This document shows positions 5,085-6,964 of a stretch of 6,964 nt of DNA, piece by piece (the stretch's first letter is position 1; each line of letters begins with the position of its first letter). A program made the position numbers and the translations under genes. The notes beneath the pieces are model-generated. The model made no database searches and was not told the origin of the DNA. It saw only the letters and a program-made list of their open reading frames with translations. Origin of the DNA: Defluviicoccus vanus (GTDB taxonomy: Bacteria; Pseudomonadota; Alphaproteobacteria; Rhodospirillales; Defluviicoccaceae); NCBI RefSeq assembly GCF_014672695.1, contig NZ_CP053923.1, forward strand, positions 3,475,012 to 3,481,975. Reading direction: 5' to 3'.

Positions 5085-6579
5085 GCCGTTGTCCCGGGAA
5101 CGAGAACGGCGTAGTCAGCCGCCGCCGTCATCCTGACGTCCATTTTCGGCAGATGTGGATAGGCCGTCAGGTCGAGCCGGGCCGGCCGCCGCTCGACGCG
5201 CGCCAGAGCAATCTGCTTGACCGCATCAAAGCCGATGACGCCGAGCCGGATCGCTTCGCTGACCGCGCTCGCCACCATCTCCATCGGGATCGCCTCCATC
5301 AGCCGCAGCACCTGGATGAACTCCCGCCTGCCGCGGTTGCCCATGCGCGCCTCGAGGAGATGGCGCAGGTGCTGGAACGCCTCCGGCAGATCCCAGTCTT
5401 TCAGCGCCGCCGCCTGGTCGAGGGCATTCGGCTTCGTCTCGATCAGCGCCAGATAGTGCAGCGGCTCGAATACGAAGGTGCCCGTGCCATAGCAGCGACG
5501 ATGCCGGGCGATCGCCTCGCCGGCACAAAGGATCACCACCTCGTCGACGAAGCCCTTCACCACAACATCCCGGAAGCCGTATGCCGTCGGTACCGAGTAG
5601 TCGTTGCCGCGGTAGCGGACCAGGGCGGTCGATGAGACACGGGCCGCCCGCTTCTCGCTCGGCTCCAATGGCACCGCCGGCAAATCCCGGAAGGCTTCGA
5701 GGTCGGCGACGAGACGCTCGCCGATGGTTTCGCCGTGGCGACCGGCGCGTTCGCCTCGTCGCTGCCGGCAGCGCTCTTCCAGCATGGCATTGAGATCGTC
5801 GAAGCTTGCCGCCTGGGGGATCGGCGTCAGGAAGTTCGATCGAGCATACTTCACCAGCCCCTCGACCTTGCCCTTGTCGTTGCCCTTGCCGGGACGGCCG
5901 AAGCGATCCTGGAACAGGTAATGGCTCTGCAGTTCCGTAAAGGCCCGGGTGCGCTCCCGCCTGCCGTCGCCGCAGATCTTCGCCACGGCGAGCGTCGTGT
6001 TGTCGTAAAGCACCGACAACGGCACGCCGCCGAAGAAGGCGAATGCCGACACATGCCCGTCGAGGAAGGCTTCCGTCGTCTCCGCCGGATAGGCCTTCAC
6101 GAAAGGAGTATCCGATTGCGGCAGGTCCATGCAGAAGAAGTGGATCTTCTGCCGGACGCCGCCGATCACGCCGATCGCCTCGCCAAAGTCGACCTGCGCA
6201 TGACCGGACGGATGAGCCAGCGGCACGAAGGTCTCCCGCAATCTCCCCGAGCAACCCGGACGTAGTCCCTCACCACCGTCAGACCGCCGGCATAACCGTG
6301 CTCGTCGCGCAGTCGCTCGCAGATCCGCTTGGCCGAATGCCGCTGCTTCGAAGGCGCCGTCCTGTCGGCCTCGAGGATGGCGTCGATCACCGGCAGCAGC
6401 ACCCCAAGCTTCGGCTTCTTCACCGGCTTCGTTCGCGTGTAGCCGGGCGGCAACGAGAACCGGCACATCTTCGAAACCGTCTCACGGCTCAGCCCGAACA
6501 CCCGGGCCGCCTCACGCCGGCTGTTGCCCTCGATGAAAACGAAATGCCGAACGGCGGCGTAGACTTCCACGGCAAACAT
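5081..6579 (-). pseudogene. istA: IS21 transposase IstA, interrupted by one frameshift
   Basis: IstA is the DDE-type transposase that cuts and joins the element's ends. The start chosen is ATG at 6579 (MFAVEVYAAVRHFVF), preceded by G-rich sequence; an upstream TTG at 6597 would add six residues without family support. An N-terminal helix-turn-helix (NSRREAARVFGLSRETVSKM) is followed by the catalytic core: HAQVDFGEA and VLYDNT supply the two Asp residues, KGKVEGLVKYAR the Glu. The first 110 or so residues are in one frame (to about 6245) and the remaining 386 in another. Adding one G in the G4 run (6245-6248, C on the + strand) restores RGRLRETFVPL and a protein of about 498 residues, the normal length. 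If the shift is real, the element cannot move by itself; everything else looks intact. Confidence 0.9.
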
Positions 6580-6615
6580 CCCCGGCCGCCCCCACAAAAA
6601 GAGACCGCCTAACCA

Positions 6616-6688
6616 CTGGCCGGATTTTACTCCGGCGCGGCCGCACCAATCACCGCCGCTACGTGGCCTAATTTGTCACCGCCATACA
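6616..6688 (-). repeat. IS21 istA-side end with three tandem 21-base transposase-binding repeats
   Basis: Read on the - strand, three related 21-base units occur at 6684-6664, 6657-6637 and 6636-6616. They begin GGCGGTGAC, GGCGGTGAT and GCCGGAGTA and end AGGCCAC, CGGCCGC and CCGGCCAG. Multiple short repeats at the ends are characteristic of IS21-family elements and are the binding sites of IstA. The terminal TGTA is at 6688-6685. Confidence 0.65.
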
Positions 6689-6794
6689 CAGCTTGATCGG
6701 CGGTGGCGGTTTGCCTTGATTGGTGGCGTCGAACGTGTGGTTCTGGGATAAACCCGCGGTCCGGGCCGCTGAGCAGCCTTGTCGCTCGGCCGCA
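6689..6794. other. Short non-coding stretch between two insertion sequences
   Basis: Between the IS21 end and the stop codon of the IS5-type transposase I see no gene. The outer terminal repeat of the IS5-type element should lie here, but it cannot be identified because its partner end is outside the window. Confidence 0.5.
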
Positions 6795-6964
6795 TCAGCC
6801 GAACGCGGCCTTCCGCTCATGCCAAACGAGGCGGCGGAAGTTGTAGGCGAGGTTGGCCATGCCGATCTTCATCGCCGCCCGCGCGCGGCCGATCGTCCGG
6901 ACGAACAGGCCCATCCGCGCCTTCTGCTCGGCGAACGGGTGCTCGACCCGGGCGCGCACCGCCC
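6795..6964 (-). CDS. IS5-family transposase, C-terminal 55 residues (5' end outside window)
   Basis: Reading leftwards from the window edge, the frame gives VRARVEHPFAEQKARMGLFV, then RTIGRARAAMKIGMANLAYN and FRRLVWHERKAAFG, ending at a TGA (6797-6795). The VEHPFA motif carries the catalytic Glu of the DDE triad in IS5-type transposases, and KIGMANLAYNFRRL is the usual closing helix. The two Asp residues are beyond the window. The ending is at the expected distance after the Glu, so this end of the gene appears complete. Together with the adjoining IS21 element it makes this a nested or stacked mobile-element region. Confidence 0.78.
   Translation of the reverse strand, partial: AVRARVEHPFAEQKARMGLFVRTIGRARAAMKIGMANLAYNFRRLVWHERKAAFG

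Larger units (their letters stand above)
4108..6688 (-). mobile_element. IS21-family insertion sequence (istA and istB on the - strand)
   Basis: The element contains the two-gene istA-istB transposition module with an ATGA overlap and is bounded by related ends. The right-hand (istB-side) end starts TGTAGCGGAGTCAAAGCAGG at 4108. The left-hand (istA-side) end, read on the - strand, starts TGTATGGCGGTGACAAATTA at 6688. They match after allowing two extra bases (TG) in the latter, and share CAAAnnAGGCCA. The resulting length of about 2.58 kb fits the family. No target-site duplication is visible (left flank GGGCCAC, right flank CAGCTTG), so one flank may have been rearranged or replaced, perhaps by the neighbouring IS5-type element. 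The element appears to have inserted into or next to the gene starting at 3955. Confidence 0.8.

Noticed and set aside
4194..5114. Long + strand ORF of 306 residues
   Set aside because: It is the antisense of istB, which has clear Walker motifs; the + strand protein has no recognisable domain and a skewed composition.
5735..6612. Overlapping + strand ORFs opposite istA (5735-6265 and 6043-6612)
   Set aside because: Antisense shadows of the transposase caused by high GC; Arg/Pro-rich and without family motifs.
1..6964. CRISPR array, tRNA, rRNA, retron or toxin-antitoxin pair
   Set aside because: No regularly spaced repeats, no cloverleaf or rRNA-like sequence, no reverse transcriptase and no small overlapping toxin-antitoxin genes could be seen.

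Overview
The window looks like an accessory junction in the chromosome of a high-GC proteobacterium, probably an alphaproteobacterium. The evidence is the GC-rich codon use of the pntB-type transhydrogenase tail and an IS21 element whose proteins resemble, from memory, those common in rhizobia and Rhodospirillales-like genomes. No rRNA, tRNA or CRISPR array is visible.

Layout from left to right. Bases 1-603 hold the 3' end of a core metabolic gene, NAD(P) transhydrogenase subunit beta, closed by a strong intrinsic terminator. Bases 753-3610 hold a two-gene cassette on the + strand with a plausible promoter of its own. Gene one encodes a DUF4062 (TIR-like) domain fused to a trypsin-like domain in which all three catalytic triad positions appear substituted. 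Gene two, about 50 bases downstream, encodes a TIR-like/deoxyribosyltransferase-like domain followed by a TPR-type region, with a layout that recalls the N-terminal and central regulatory part of animal ASK1 (MAP3K5). Both genes look like parts of a bacterial conflict or stress-sensing system. Gene two is split over four reading-frame segments, and gene one has lost its last ~48 residues into another frame.

Bases 3611-4107 are mostly non-coding. They hold a large inverted-repeat structure, a pair of GTAAACG direct repeats, and a perfect Shine-Dalgarno in front of an unrecognised ORF that runs into an insertion sequence. Bases 4108 to about 6688 are an IS21-family element (istA and istB on the - strand) with recognisable multi-repeat ends and a 34-base perfect palindrome inside the istB-side end. 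At the far right, the C-terminus of an IS5-family transposase runs out of the window on the - strand.

All five apparent frameshifts (one in gene one, three in gene two, one in istA) have the same sign: each is repaired by adding one base, and each can be placed in a short homopolymer. This looks as much like systematic homopolymer under-calling in the assembly as like gene decay, and it should be settled before the cassette is called dead.
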